Source: Balanoglossus misakiensis (lineage: Eukaryota > Hemichordata). From it: a DNA stretch of 64,000 nucleotides. The stretch lies in contig CM082583.2 of assembly GCA_040954595.2 (NCBI GenBank), forward strand, positions 6,758,001 through 6,822,000. The letters are read 5' to 3'. The position numbers were made by a program, and so were the translations under genes. The notes beneath the pieces are model-generated. The model worked only from the letters and a program-made list of their open reading frames with translations. It was not told the origin of the DNA and searched no databases. Positions 37,601 through 52,600 of this stretch are shown piece by piece. Within the stretch, counting starts at the first letter, position 1. The number at the start of each line of letters is the position of its first letter.

Positions 37601-40600
37601 GACATCTTGGAGGCCTTGTCTGATGAGACCCCAGCACCTCCGGATGCGTTTGGAACCGATGCTGTGGTGGACGGGACTGAATCTGTGCCATGCGCCGAGA
37701 TCGCCGGCCGGGTATCGCCATCTGTGGAAACGGAACTGATGCTGTCCGATGCGCAGGATGAACGGAAGACGCCTTTGAATGTTGAAGAAGTCCCGTTTGA
37801 AGTTGATGGTACGGTGCAAACAACGGAGCGTGGAAACCCACCACCATCCTTGCTGGATGAAACAATTCCCCCTTTGTCGGTTGAAGTGGCACCATTATTG
37901 ACCGATGGAACGACACCATCACAGCTGAGTGAAGAGACTTCAGCTGTGAAAACTGAGGCAATAGCACCTTCAGCAGGCAGTGTGGAACCATCTTTGTTAG
38001 AAGATTTAATAACCCCGTCCCCACCAGATGAAGTGAAGCGATCTACATCAGGTGAGCTGTCAATATCTGCACCCAGTGAAAAAGAAGTAGAGCCATCAAG
38101 AAAAGAAACGACGCCATCTCTACCAATTGACCTGCTTTTACAAATTGGCCAACCGCCAGAACTACCTGCCGTCCCTCCGCCACCGCTGCCCTCCGACTCC
38201 CTTCCAGAAGACGTGCCTCCTCCAGCACCGACAGAAGTGACCCACCGTGACCACGCCCCTGTCGACGCCCCTCCTGCAACTCCTCCCTCCCAAACAAAAC
38301 AACCCTCCAGCAGTAACATTCCGCCAGTCCAACCGACCAAGCCTAGGTTTGTCATAAAGAAACCGTTGATGTCACCTCCCAGTCTGAAATCCAAGACATC
38401 TCCGCCCGTCCCACTGAAACCCAAACTGGCCGCTGCCAACAGAGGGAGTCTCGGGGCAGTGACACCCATTCACCCTTCAACACCTGTGTCGGCCATCAGC
38501 CCGCAGCAGTCATCACCCCCACCATCATCCAGCCCCCGACACTCTCCGCCGTCATCGCCCAAGAGCAGCCCCAACCAGAACGAAGTTTACCCCCGGGGCA
38601 GGTCCCCTCTGCGACTGTCCCCAGATGAACACATGAAACAGATTCCGATCGGAGGAACCAAGCCGTGGACGGAGTTCGCCAAATCCAGTGGCAGGCTGAT
38701 CGAAAGCAAAGTTGTAGCCAAGTAAGTGTAATGCGCAGCCATTGCATTCACTCACGTAATTGCCACAGAATTAATTTGAGTAAGTCACTCAGAAAAGTTG
38801 ACAAACCAGTCACCCCAGGCTGGATGAGATTCACACTTATTTGAAGTAAAATGTTAAACATTTGTAACTTTTTTTGATGATTGGGCACAAGTGAACTGTG
38901 CATGATCTATGAGTGAGCTCACCAGACCGCATTACCCAAAAGGATGTGTACACATAAATGTTTTTGTTGTTGTGCTCCTGGTATTCATCCTGTGAATTAT
39001 TAGTTGTTTTTTTTGTCTGGAACTCTATTGGTGAATTCGTGAGTGTCTTCAACCATGTGAAAACATGTCTGTATCTACGTTAAATTTTGGTAATTTGTTT
39101 GCCATAGGTACAAGAGATCTGAGGAGGGGCCATTCCTCATTCAACTCCTGAAGGGTTTTCGTGAACTTGGCATCAAGGTCTCGCTGGACGGGAGTGGTCG
39201 CACCGTAGTCACTGAATTGTCACCGGGCGGGGCCGCCGTGAGAGATGGTCATATCAGGTAAGCGCCTGACCTTCTGTTTAGAGTTTCACTCCAATTTGCA
39301 GCAAATGTGAACTGGAGTCGGGGAAAACAACACCCAGGAGGCAAGTGTGAAAATTTACCTGTGCAGCTGTGTCACACTTGGCAGAATCTCTATGGTAACA
39401 GATACAGGTTAATGTACAGGTTTTTTGACCTTATGATCCACAGAGCTATAAGCCTGTGCATGGATGAATATATTATTACATTTTCCAGCTTTCTGCTCTT
39501 AAGTCATCCCAGGTCATTGAAAACCAACTGTGTATTTGTGAAGTGGCGTATCTCGTAAGATGCATTTGTTGGTAACTCAGTAAACCTGTCTGAACGACAA
39601 AGACAATTGAGAATTTGTCTTTGCCCTGGTCCCCCCCCCCCCCCCCAATTTTTGGGGCTCTCTGTGATTATGGGGACAACAGTGTCCTGGCTGATCAACA
39701 ATATTCTTGTAGGTGTTTTCTCTCTGCTGAACGTGCGGTGAGGACCATAAAATGCAAGGAATGTAAAAGTTGAAAGATCAATGCAGGTTTGAATAGTTCT
39801 GATGTGTCCATGTCGACATCGCTGAGAGCCACCTTAGGGACACACCTGGTTGGCCAGAGGTGATTTTTTCTTAAATAGAACGTGAGACCATGACGAAGGA
39901 CATCCTGGACGTCAGAGATCTCAATTTTCAGCTTGTTGGTTTTGCTGACAGTCATGGCAATGATGCACTCGGAGAGAGAATGCAGTAGCCGTTCCCAACA
40001 GCTGTGCAAAAAACTCAAATGCTGGATTTAATTATCATGCTGTCCAGGTGAAAGCCTTCGTGAAACTTGTGAAATGTGGCTAATAAAAACTGATATCGGG
40101 GGCCGTTGTATTAAAGGGGGACTATGGTACTGCGTCATGGCATTAAAAGTAGACAATGCCGGTTAACTTCAACCCCGCATTGTTTGCTGTCTGCCGCATT
40201 GTTCATGAGGTCCCACCAGGCACATAAATCAGTGTGTTGTTCAACTGTAAACAAGGGACACACCTAGAAGTGTCTGTATGTGACCCTCACTTCACCAGCC
40301 GGCCGGCCGTAAGAGTTAATCAACCTAAAGGCATGTGGTTTTAAAGCTTCTCTGGTGAATTCCACAGGTGACTTTGCTTGTCGTGTCCTGAAAACCTAAT
40401 TCTGCAATTTCAAATATGTTGTTGTTTGTTTTTGTTTTTGGGTGGGGCTATCATCATCCATACCAATGTAGTGTGTGCCACTAAGGAAAGGGGGAAGGAG
40501 GAGGGGAGGTGCGTTGTTTAGGAAAAACCCAGAAGCTCACCAGGCTATCAACTGCATAAATGAAATCGTAGCAGCCTGATCCAATAAAACAAGATTAGAA

Positions 40601-43600
40601 TCGTCTGCGCTTGCATGATGAGTCCAAAGATTCATATCACACCCTTTTCCAGACAAACAGGTACATGTACATTAATTTGTTGAAGTTGGAAGTGACATAG
40701 TCAAACTTTTATATGCTCAGGATATATGTTCCTGAACTGACTTGCCAAGAATAACGTTCATCTGAAATCTGGTATTTCATTCTTCGGGACTCCTTGAGTA
40801 CCCTAATCCAGCCAATCCCCATATTGTTGATCGTAACATTGTTCTCGCTTAAAGTGGTGTGTTTTTCTTTTCCTGTCTGTGGTCAATGATGGCTAATTAG
40901 TGGGTCTTTTCATTCACTGATCTTTACACCAGAGTCAGTGGTGTGTGATGGTAAAATCACAGTTCATGCTTTGCAGCACAGTGTTTGTTTCATCTCGGTC
41001 AAAATATTTTCACAAAGTCGGATTGCGGTATAATAAAAGCAAGCCAGAGAAAAGAATGCGGTAATTTTTGTTGTGTGATTAATTAAAGGGTAGGTATGTC
41101 AGGGGGAGACTTATGGGTTTGGGGTAATAGGCTTTAAAACAATGACTATAGACTTTCAATGTCCTTTTATCGTCATCAATAATCTGCCTTTTATGCAGAT
41201 TCTACAGCTCTGGGAAAACACTTTGAATACTTATTTAAAAGTTTGCTCGCTGGGGGAATCATTAAATTTCTGTAAACAAAAGTGCAAGTTTTAAACAATC
41301 TAGATTTTATTGACTCACATAGCATCCTTATCTTCATATCACATTATCTGAAATTCTCTACAGATTACAACCACCTGTTTGTTATCACCGACAGTCATTA
41401 CACATCACTCTTTGAGCATTTCCTGATGGCTCCAACTCTGCTGTCCAATTTTAACAACTTTTTGTAACTATCAAAAATATAACATTTTACTTCGAAATTA
41501 ATTTGTCCAAAAAAATAATAACAATTATAATTTAATTTCTGGCACACATCTTTTAAAATCGGACCAGAGACAGAATATTGTCCAAGTAGTTTCTTTTTCA
41601 ATGTTTTGCAAAGCTGGTGATACGTTGATGATCAATCTGTATTTAATTTGTCTCACACCCATTTTTCTATGTAAAAGAAGAAGGTCAAAGGGAAGCGGTA
41701 TATGACCTGTATTGGCGGGGTTGTAATTTACTCGGCCTCTTTTGTTTGGTAGGCAGCACAAAGGCCAGCTACTATGCATAATGAGGTATGTGTCATTGTA
41801 GAGCTTGTGAATAAGTGAATAGGTGAGTGTGTGTGTGTGCAGAGTAGCTCTCACATGGTGAGTGAGTGACAGACCAAGTCTATAGCGGGGAATTTGGCCT
41901 GACCATGGCGATACTAAACCCAGTGTCCTGAGGTCGTCGCTTCTTTCGTGGACTTGGACTTGCATCTCTGCGTGTTGTTTTAGGAGACATTATTCCTTCA
42001 GATGTTGTTTTCCGTGTTTTCAGACACTGCAGGTATGTGCGCATAATTTAGGCATTAGGTGAGGTGGCATTTTTCAGCCGTTGGTAGCTGGTAATTAACA
42101 TGTCTGAAGAGTGTGTGTATGTGTTGATTGTCGGCTTATTAGTGTAACTGTGTTAAAAAGGGAGAGCTGTATACGCACTCGCAGACAGACAAATGCAACA
42201 GCATGTGCCTCAGGCATCCAATGATCTAACCACTGCACCCATGATAGCCACCATTGCATCCGAAACTTAATTACCAAGTTGGTTTGGTCTGCTAAAAGTT
42301 TGTTTCAGAAGTTGGGATTTATGTATTCGCCACGGAAGTTTAGGCCTTCAACTGCAGGTGTACAGAACTGAGATGTTGTTAATTAATCAACCAATTTATA
42401 CTTGAAACTTGCAATGATAAGTTTTTGCATAACTGTTCAGTTCATGAATTCTAAGTTAAATAGTGATTGTGTGATGCATCCATTGGTACAAGTTTGAATG
42501 GACATGCCCCTTGTCACAAGGTCATAGCATAAAAGATAGAACCCAATTACATCTCTACTCAGAAGATCTCAGTTTGTTCTAGAAAAAAAATCATTTGGGC
42601 ACTGTGTATTGGATGCAGGGGAGTTGTTGGTTGCGATAAAATGTAGCTCTACAGTGGATGGGTTTGGTTCCAAAGTAGAGCTTGAAGTCCATTCATTCAA
42701 AATTTCTAAAATATGTGCGCAATACCTTGACGGTATCGGCAACACATTTGACAAGTTGAGTTCTCATGTCAACTTGTGCCAAGTTCAGTCAGTGTGTTGG
42801 AAGTGCCAGACATCTTGGCCCACAAATGAACATTTTTGTATTTGTGTTATTTTCATGTGCCAGTGTAGAGTTATACAAAACAATTAAGCCTTGCAATTTT
42901 GTTTCTCTTTCTGAGGAGGAGGGGCTGCATTAACTTGTCCCGGTTTATGTGAAAATTGATAATACACGGGAGATGCAATATGTTGTGGAAGTAAAGGGGT
43001 TGAGAGTGTGCCGGTCTTTTGGACAGAGGCAGATTTGGAACACAGGCAGAGCTGAATGGGAAGTATTGATTTGTCAATAACATTGAACAGAGTGAATGGT
43101 CCAGCGAGAGTTTTGACAGTGGTGCTAGTGTTTACGCTTCAGTGCATTACAAGTGCCGAGACATTGACAAGCAAATGATGTTGGTTGGTGATAGTTCAGA
43201 AATGCTGGTACCCTTTCCACAGTCTTGCCCAGATTGTTTTTTCATCCAACCACAGTCCCTCGATCCATACGGAGGGACCGTGATTCAACAAGAGTTGTTT
43301 TCAGCATTCGAGTTCTTATGCAATGTAATGTATTGTAAAAATAAACTGACTGCGTGATTATGATACAAATTGTTCTGTAATATTATGACATACTTTTCCT
43401 GCAAAACTTAACCCAAGTCTTGCTGACGAGGGAAAACAAATTCACATTTTTGCTGCTTTTAAATTTATTCATTTTTGTCATCTTGAAATCCGTGGTAATG
43501 CAAACTCTTTATTGACATACCTGTTTTTCAGGTGTAGGCTATTGTATCATTCAGTTTTACCGGTATACTGTTGTATCTTTCCAACTATCGTGCACGTAGC

Positions 43601-46600
43601 TACATTTAGAAGCTACAAATGTCTACACTTGAAAGATATAATAGTCTACTTTTGATTTGTGATACATGGCTTGACATTTGTTGTGTTGTGACATGTGGTC
43701 AAGTGTTTTCTGGTTCATATAGCCCTAGTTTGATTCGATTGTCAGTTTTATACTCTTCAAATATTTCATCCAGTTGTAATTTATGCACTTGAAAACAACC
43801 CTGGTCTTAGAAATCCTGTGCACTTTAAACCAGTGTTTTAAATATTTTTAACATTCCCTGTGTCTGCATCTGTAGCCTTGGGTGACCCGACTTACAAATT
43901 TGAATAAATCCACAATTTGTGTACATGTGGCATCTAGTAATGATAAATGAAATCTATAAGTATAAAAAAGGGGTATAAGGGAAAAAATACGGCTGTTTTA
44001 AAACTTTTGGTCATTACACCCGTAGAGTTGCAGTTGAAATTTGGTATGTAATCAGTACACTGAACAAACAACCACTCCCATGTATAGGGGCTTAATGTGG
44101 TAGCCGAGTTTCTGGTCAACTGTATATCATCCCAAAAGAATGTGTGACTGACCGAGGCTAAACATAGGTCTTCATTTGGCTCCCATCTTCCACGTACAGG
44201 GTCGGTGACATATTGTTAGCTGTCAATGGTAAGGACCTTACCGAGAATCCTGCCGGCACCAACCCCCAAGTGATCCTGGCAACTTTACCGAGGGGATCTG
44301 TACGATTGATTCTACAGTCTTCCAACAGCGTCATTGAAGGTAAGATTACAAGTGTGTGTCTGGCTGTGGGAATGAGTTTTGGCATGTCAGAGTCTGAAGT
44401 CCAAATGTGTATATATGCTCAGTTTTTGAAAAGCAGCCCGCATCATTTCACCAAGATTTCCTGTCTTGGTCTTACATTTGCTTTTCTCAGCTTTCGTGTG
44501 GAGGCACATTTTTTGAGTGGGTCGATACATTATGTAAATTCTTCAACCATCAACAACACTGATTCTGTAAACATTATCAAGTGGACTTGATTTATTCATA
44601 CTGTGTATGTCTTTTTCCTGCGCCACATATTGCTGTAAAATTCTTCATTTAATTAAAACTGCAGCCGTGAACAATCACCACAACCTGATGTTGACATCTT
44701 GTATTGACAGAGTTTTTGGTAGAATTCAAAAAGAATTCTGTCAGTGACGTACACATGTCCACTGTATATGTATATACGCAACCACCTGTGGCCTTCAGTG
44801 AGTTGAAGGGGGGGGGGACTTTCTAGAAGTTTGTAGCAACAATTTTACATCAAAGAATATACCGGTATATCAGACAGAATTTAGTAAATTTAAGTCTGGC
44901 AAATAATAGCATGTGTGTGATAATTGTCAGAAGCTTAAATGTCACTGGCAACGTGGAACATGGCTACCGATGATAAGTGTGGTATGCAGTCTCAAGGCTG
45001 CGCTGCCAGCGTACTTAAATTCATCACCCACCTTTTTTACGGATGTGAAGTGGATTGTGCAAGCTGGGTTCAACAGTGAAACAAGTTTCAAATGAGTGAA
45101 TGTGCAGATGTGAGAACGTTGAAATTCCTGGAATTTGGCAAGATTTGCAATGACGATCAAGGCACACCTCCATATGATGATAAAGATCTCAAACTGGGAT
45201 CTTTTTATTTGTTTATAACCATAGTGAAATAACAGTACATGATAATCAGTGAACAAAACCTACAGTGGGGTGTGAAAAGAATAACTAGTATTAGCAAGTA
45301 CTTGAATTGTTAGTAATGTTGCCAATTAAATTAACAAAAACATTTTTTCTGTTATGACTGATTACAAATTGTTATATAAATCATCACGCAGACCTGACGA
45401 CAATAGTAACAGTAATAAAAAAAAAAATATTTCTGTGTGTTGCTATTTGTACTTTGTGCAGTAGGAATAGATGAGGTATTGAGTTTAGGTGGGGGTAATT
45501 ATTAAAATATCGAACTGGATGGAATGCTAGGAATTTTTATTTGAACTACTAGAAACGGGCGATAACGTGAAAACATTTTCTCATTGTCTGGTGATGATTA
45601 TGCACTCTGTTTGTACAAGGTGATAACAATGTCTGGCCATGAATCATAGGAACTGAAATTGGGTATTTGTTGTCAAGTGCTGGTATCTTAATTGCGTTCA
45701 AGTTGTTTTCGAAGGTGTTGAACTTCCCCCTGTACAAAGAAGTCGAAAAGTTCAATTTTCATCAAACATTGGTCTAATCTTTAAAAATGCAGTAAAGATA
45801 TTGTAATGTATGTTCAATAATTTTCGTTTTCAATGAAACATGTTTTGAAGGTACATGTGATGGAAAAAATGTTCACTTATGTATTGTTTATTAGGATGGA
45901 TCCAAGTTTGATTGTTTCCCTGAAAAGTACCAGCAACAAACAACATGAATCATTCTGAGGGCCCCGAGTGTTACGTATTTCAAATATTTAGAATCCTGAT
46001 TATGAAATTCTGTAAATTACCAGACATTGTTGTATTAGATTCATCTCTTGGCCAAAAAAATTGCCCAATTGTCCATATCTGACGAGATCAAATCCAATAT
46101 CAATATCCGGGTATTGAACGAAGTGGAAGTGATGACCCAAATACCATTGCTGATGGTCAGTCTGTGCAAGAATGAGGAAAAAAATTGCTGATTGCAAGTT
46201 TAAATTTCAAAGTACCACAGTGACCCAGTTTTCATAGACTTGTCATGGGCAGCTTGCAGACAGTGAAGTCTTTGATGGACCAAAACACAGGCGATGTCTT
46301 TTAATCCCTTGGTTTCTATTCAAAACAGCCCATGCAGCGTATCTGTGTTTAAACGGATCAACATTCTGGATTGTGTAAAAAGCAAGACTTGAAAGGCACA
46401 CTTAGGTGCTGTCGGAATGTTGCATACCCATACTTGCAGCTGGTTGAAGTACCCAGATTGTTGGAGCTTTTAACTTTATTTATTGCAAGGAAATCGTGCA
46501 GAAGAACACCATTTTGATTTTATTGCAAAGGAACCCTCATGGCAGACCCACGTTTTGTTTGGTTGAAGGTATTACTATGCTAGACAGGCCTGACTTTTTT

Positions 46601-49600
46601 GTTGTTTCTTTTTTGCATCCATTTCTTTTCAATGTCAGCATCAAAATGAGTGTTGCTTCAGTCCCAGTTTGAAGTCTGAGAGGAGAGTTTGACTTATGGC
46701 AGGTATTTGGAGTGATGTGTTTACACAGGAGGAGGGGGTTGTTGGATGGGGGTTCGATTGACACAAAAAGATAACCCACAGAGCACTGTTTTGTGTCAAT
46801 TTGATGTTTTTTTTTGGAGCACAATATATGCACTGTGAGTGTGACGTGGACTAATTCAGGTGACTTGTTGACCATTATGAACATCTGCAGAACAGCGCAG
46901 GTACTGCTTGTGTTCATTATATAGCAGGCACACCAAAGGAAATACTTCAACTTTTGGGTGGAACTGGTTACATTTTTTCTGTTTGTCTCGCCCGGTGTGT
47001 CTGTTACGGTGTTTCGTGTTTCAGCAAAAATTCAAAGAATGCCATTAAAGTTTAAAATAACCACGACAACAAAAGTTTGTCCTGTTTGCCTGGTTTCTCA
47101 CAATTAATACTCGGTTGTGTTGACGCAAGTGTGGCGTGACGTTCTCAGTGTGTGCTGAATGCTGGTGATAAACAACCCAATCTTTCAATTTTTAAACCAG
47201 CCCTTCTACGTCAGTGGTCTTCCCAAAAACAGAGGTGGAAAGAATTGTCACCATTATTCCAGTGTCTGTAACCAACTTTGCCCTCTGAAAACTGTGGAGT
47301 TCACCATAGTGTGTGGAGGGACCCTGAGTTAACTAATTATGGGAATATCCCAGTGATTTACCACCTGCATTATTTTGCTGCAGGTGATGCATGGATGTGT
47401 AACTGCTCTTATGTTTATCAAAAAATAAAAAAAATATCAAGGAAGTACGTGACTGAATGCTTTTTACTAGCAAGATTGACATCCTGTCAACAGATCCTGT
47501 ACTAATTATACCCTTGACCGAATGGTCTACTAATAACTTAGACTCTCTCACAGCCCCTCTCGCCGTCCATGCAGGCTTATGGTCTGATTGTATGTGTGCC
47601 CGGCGAGGTTCGCTACACAACACCAAACGGTGCTTCTCCCTTGCCAAACGGTTGAGAGCGCGTCAGTGAAGAGCCTTGTAGCGAACTGTGGGCTGTGAGA
47701 GAGTCTACTAATAACTAAGGCTCCATGTGACATCTTTGATTTAATTCCTGAAAATAATTTCTGTCATTTTTTTCACGTCACAGATAAACCTCTAGTTCAA
47801 GAGACTGAACCAGAAATTACACACAAAATGCCTCCAGTCCGTGTTCCACCACCTGTGCCTCCGAAGCCGCCATCGCCGTTGCGGAAGACAGCGCCCCCAC
47901 TCCCCGACAAGCCACCTCCATCTGACGTGGAGTCATTCTACGTGGTTGACCCAACTTCGAAAGAATCCACCCGTGATAACAGTGTGGATGCTGCATCTTT
48001 CTCCTCGGAAGACCCGGGCTCACCGATCAAACCGCCGGTGGGCTTCAGCGACGAGGACAGCCAGAGCACCGCGTCGGTTTCCGCGAGCACGGGCGACGCG
48101 GACGGTTTCTGGACGGAGGAGAGCAATAACCAGGGGCCGAAAGATGGAGCCCCGTATCACTATCACCAGAAGTCGGAATCCTTGGACAGTGATTCTACGC
48201 CGCTGTCGCCCAGAATGCCCCCCGACGGACACGAGTTCCCCGACCGGAGATGTCCCAGCGCGTCGCCCCCACCAGTTCCACCCGACATAGGCAAGACCGA
48301 CGACAGAAGCGTGCCATCCCCAGCGGATATCCAAGTCGGCCACGTGAAACAAGAAAAGAATAACAATGCCAGTATTTCTGAGCCCACTGGTGATCACCTG
48401 GTCACGCACCAACCAGACGCGTTCCATGTTTCCCCTGGTGAGCATACACCGGACACTGCAACAACTGTTCGAACGTCACCGGGAAATCGATCCCAAGACT
48501 CTGACACGGAGATGGACGGAAGAGCACCTTGGGCAGAGAAACGGACATTACCGACAACCCCGCCAAGAAAGGCACTCTTTCACCCTCACACCGGGCTGTC
48601 CAGAACGAAAAAGAAAGACGACGACCCCAGTGACCTCTCCGTGAAGGACAAGGCATCCATATTTGGGAACGTTGTCATGCGACGGAAATTGCCCTCCATG
48701 CCTCACTTCAGAAAATCCAGGAACCTGGAAGAGGAGGACGTCAGCTCCGGCGCCAGTAGCCCGGAATCGAACGTGAAACCCAAACACAAGACTGTTATAC
48801 AACGGTTGCCACTCAATCCTCACTTGCAGCCGAAGAGTCCCAGCTGGGAGTCGAAACCGCCCGAGCCCAAACCAAAACCAGCACCCAAACCCAAGTCAAG
48901 AATATATGAACGCCTTAGGCAAAGGGACGGTGTGTTCTACGCAACACCTACGTACAGCGTAACGGCGGAAACAAATGACCAGGAAATTGCTGAGGAACCT
49001 GTACCTCAAAGCCAAGAGAGTTCACAGATTTTGCCAAGTACTCCGCCACCACAACCTCCACCTGCTGTGCCGGATAAAGAGAAAACAGTTCACACGGCTC
49101 TTATTACTGAAATCACGAATGATTTTGATCCGGATTCCGGCCTCTACGAAACTGAATCTTATGACTCCACTGAGCGTGAAACTTCCTTGCATGCTTATAT
49201 TCCGTATGAAACTCCAACCCGTGATGGGCCTGGTCATGATGAAAGCCAGACACCCGATTCTCACTATGCAACCCCAGCCAGTGTAGGTGCTCCCGTCATC
49301 TCTCCGAGCTCGGATTTGTCGCAGTATGAAACTCCACCTCCTCCCCCTCCAGAATTTGAGACGCCGCCACCTGTGATGCAGGACCTGCAGGACGAAGAAG
49401 CAGCCACGCTCGAGAAAATAGTTCACAGCGAGATGCCCGCAGCCGAGGAAGTCAGGCACGAGTCTGTGCACCCAGTAGATATAGCTGACCAGTCCGCCGA
49501 CACCAGTATGAGTGAACAGTCCTCTGTCACAGACGAGCAGCCGCAGAATGAAGACGACAGTAAGCCAGACACAAGTGTTAGCGAAAGCACCTCCGAGGAC

Positions 49601-52600
49601 GGCAGGGTTGAAGTGGTGGAAGAAGATGACACCAGAGTCAGCGGCGTGACTTCAGAAAGTGAGGATCACCAAGGAAGTGTTGTGGCAGAGATGGTCGAAG
49701 TAGACCAAGAAAGGAGAGATTCCTTGTCGAGTGACTCGAGCAGCACGGCAACTTTAGAAGACCATGAGAACTTAGCCACGCCAGAGTCAATGTTATCTCA
49801 ACAAGATGTGGAGATTGTGGTGCCTGATGTGGTCGATATCGTCTGTGGCGTTGACGCCAAGTATGCTGTCCCTAAGGATGACGAGATCAAAGCTATACCC
49901 GCGGATGATGAAATTGCAGCGCCCTCAACAGGCATCGTGGAGACAGTGGAGAGTCCACTGGAAAGTGTTCCACCACCACTTCCCATTGCTCTCGTTCCAG
50001 CTGAAGAGTTCCTACCTGAGACTGTTGATGTGGAAGTTTCCGCTGCTGTGGAGTTTGACCTTTCGGATGTCCCTCCACCGCTGCTTCCTACATCACCCGA
50101 CGAATCAGTTGAGCCACCAGTATCTTCATCCGAAGTTGATGTAAGTGAAGCCCCTATAGTTCCTAGTCCAGTGCATGATGAAGATGTACCGGTAGATGAG
50201 GACGATGCCCCTCCATTGCCAGCCTGTCCACCACCGCCGATAATGGACTCCCCTAGTGTGGATGTTGAGGAGCCCATCCTGGATTTGACTGACATGACGG
50301 AGCCAGTCAGCGACGATGCAGAAGCTCTGCATCCCAGTGAGCCAGATGATGTGGAAATGGCTCTGGCCGACGCCAGTGAGCAGCTGACAGAACTGACCCA
50401 GGAGCAGATCTCTGAAGAAGTCGGAATGAAACACGGCACGAGTGATTCTGAAAGCGGAAGCAACCTGTCGTCCTCATCATCCAGTACACCAAGGTCATTC
50501 GCTCCACTATTGAAGACTGTAGATGCCAAGCCGCAGTCACACTCACCTCTTGATAAGCAATCGAGAACTGCAACTCCCGAGCCGAAGAGACTCTCCGTGC
50601 CGAACAGAACCACTCCAGGTCTTAGTTCTACACTCCCCAGAACCAAGAAGACCCCGCCCGCTTTGTTCCTCAAGAGCCCCAAGGAACCCTCGCCAACTTC
50701 ATCCACCAGATTCAGTCTTAAATTCAGCCTCACAAGTTTGAAACCCGTGGAAAAGAAAAGGGACGATTCCAAGAAGACTGCTTCCAGATACCAGCCCAAA
50801 ATGGAATTCCAAAAACTTACAGTACCGAAAAAAGAGAAAGAGAGAGATGCTCCAAAACCAGTTGTTGAATCCAGTCGCACTGATGACGTGGCTAAACCTT
50901 CCTCCAGTACAGTTCAACCAGTGGATGTGGAATTACCGTTATCAGCTGCTCCGTCTGAAAGAAAGGCAGAGGTGAACGTGGAAAAGTTGGAACCAGAAAG
51001 TATTGAACCTGAAGCAGAAATCCAGCCATTGGTGGTTCATACTTATGTTGAAAGTATGCCTGAAAAAATTATGGATGAGCCAAAGACAGCGGAACCTGCA
51101 CTGGCGATCACTGCTGAAGTTCAACAAGAAAGACTAGCACAGCCGGTTGAAGCAGCTCCTGAACAGAGCGCTGACAAAATGGACAGTACTGTCCACACCA
51201 AGCCCAGGGTGGACTCTGAAACAGTTGAAGTGAAAGAAGAAAAGAGTGAGATTGAGGTTTCTCCTGCGAGAGCGGAGACGAAACCAGATCTGCCTGTTAA
51301 AGCCAAGGAACAACAGACAGACTTGCCAGAACACAGGCAAAGCACTCCTCACAGAAAAGTACCACCGGTTGTGCCAGCAAAACCTGATCATGGAAGACGG
51401 AATGAATCCGAGGCAACAGTGCCGGCGCGAGCCCCGTCGCCGCAAAAGACGGACAAGGAGACCGGCGGTCAGCCGAGAAGCGTCTCCGAGTCTCCAACAT
51501 CAGCTGGGAAAATACCATCACCTCGCACGAAGAAAGGGTACCACTTCTTCCAGTCCAGCCGGACAGATAACACCGAATCACCACCTCCACCTCCACCACC
51601 CGCAGATGTCAAGGAAAGTCCCCCCGAGAAGGTCACCGCTGAGATGGCAGCGCAGAGGAGGGCAATGTTGAAGGAGAGCATGTCGCCCTCGGGTTCACAG
51701 GTGGAACGAGAGACAGAAACCGCGGCCTGGGTGTCCAAACCGGAAGACGAAGAGGATCCCTACAAGCACATCACTCTGAGGAAAAAAGCGGAACCGGTCA
51801 GGGGTGTGTACTCTTCCCCGAGGGTCAGTGACCCAAGCAATTCAGACGTCGTGCGCCGACGATCTCCCAGGCAGTACACCACAGCCGCCAGCCAGAGGTG
51901 GTCCACTCCCAGCACTCTGGATTACAGGCAGGGAAGGCTGTCCACGGACCCACCATTGTCGCACTCCGACAGGAGAACCGGCACCAGCCAGGAATCTCCG
52001 GCTACTGCCGGATACCGATCCAGCAGCATTTCCAGCGACGACGATGTTGCAGCCGCCACACCCCTGGAGCGCCGGTATCTCAGGACATCCGTCGAAACTC
52101 CAAAATCTCTGGAGAGGCCTACTTTTAGAGAAGCTCCGTTGGAACGTCGGCACGGAAGAGCTCCCAGGATATCGGAAAAGACTACTCCCGAGGAAACTCC
52201 GACTCAGCGCAGGTACGGAAGAAGTCCGTTGTCAGACAGAAAGTCTAGTTCTGAAGAATCTGTTGAAAAATCACCAGTACCCGGGGTGCAATACAGACAT
52301 GGCAGGCCCTCGGGAAGATCACCAGCTTCGTCTTCTGAAAAGAGGTGGTCCACTCCTGTGGACTTACCAGTAAGATATGAAAGATTTTCATATTTACCAC
52401 CAAGTCCGTCGTCGTCGTCATCCAAGCTAAGGGTCTCTTCCACCACTAGTCCTGCTCAACATGAGCCAGACGAGACAACAACCATCAAAACGTCAACACC
52501 TTTGGCGAACAGCCAACAGTCTCGGAGGTCAAGGGCAACAGAAGACAGTCCGACCTCTTCTCCCAGACTGCTGTCTTCAAGGCGTCTGCGACTGAGTGGA

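Noticed and set aside
36844-38469. Minus-strand ORF of 541 codons opposite exon 15
   Set aside because: Ser/Gly-biased translation is the complement of Pro/Glu/Asp-rich coding sequence; the plus strand has correct splice phases and PDZ6.
39695-40018. Minus-strand ORF of 107 codons in the intron between exons 16 and 17
   Set aside because: No known motif, no splice context and no homologue I recognise; treated as chance.
41525-41965. Minus-strand ORF of 146 codons
   Set aside because: Includes translated GT microsatellite (HTHTLT); no domain.
49798-50880. Minus-strand ORF of 360 codons opposite exon 18
   Set aside because: Ser/Thr/Gly-rich shadow of the Pro/Ser/Glu-rich linker; no domain, and the plus-strand frame is open for 4.9 kb.
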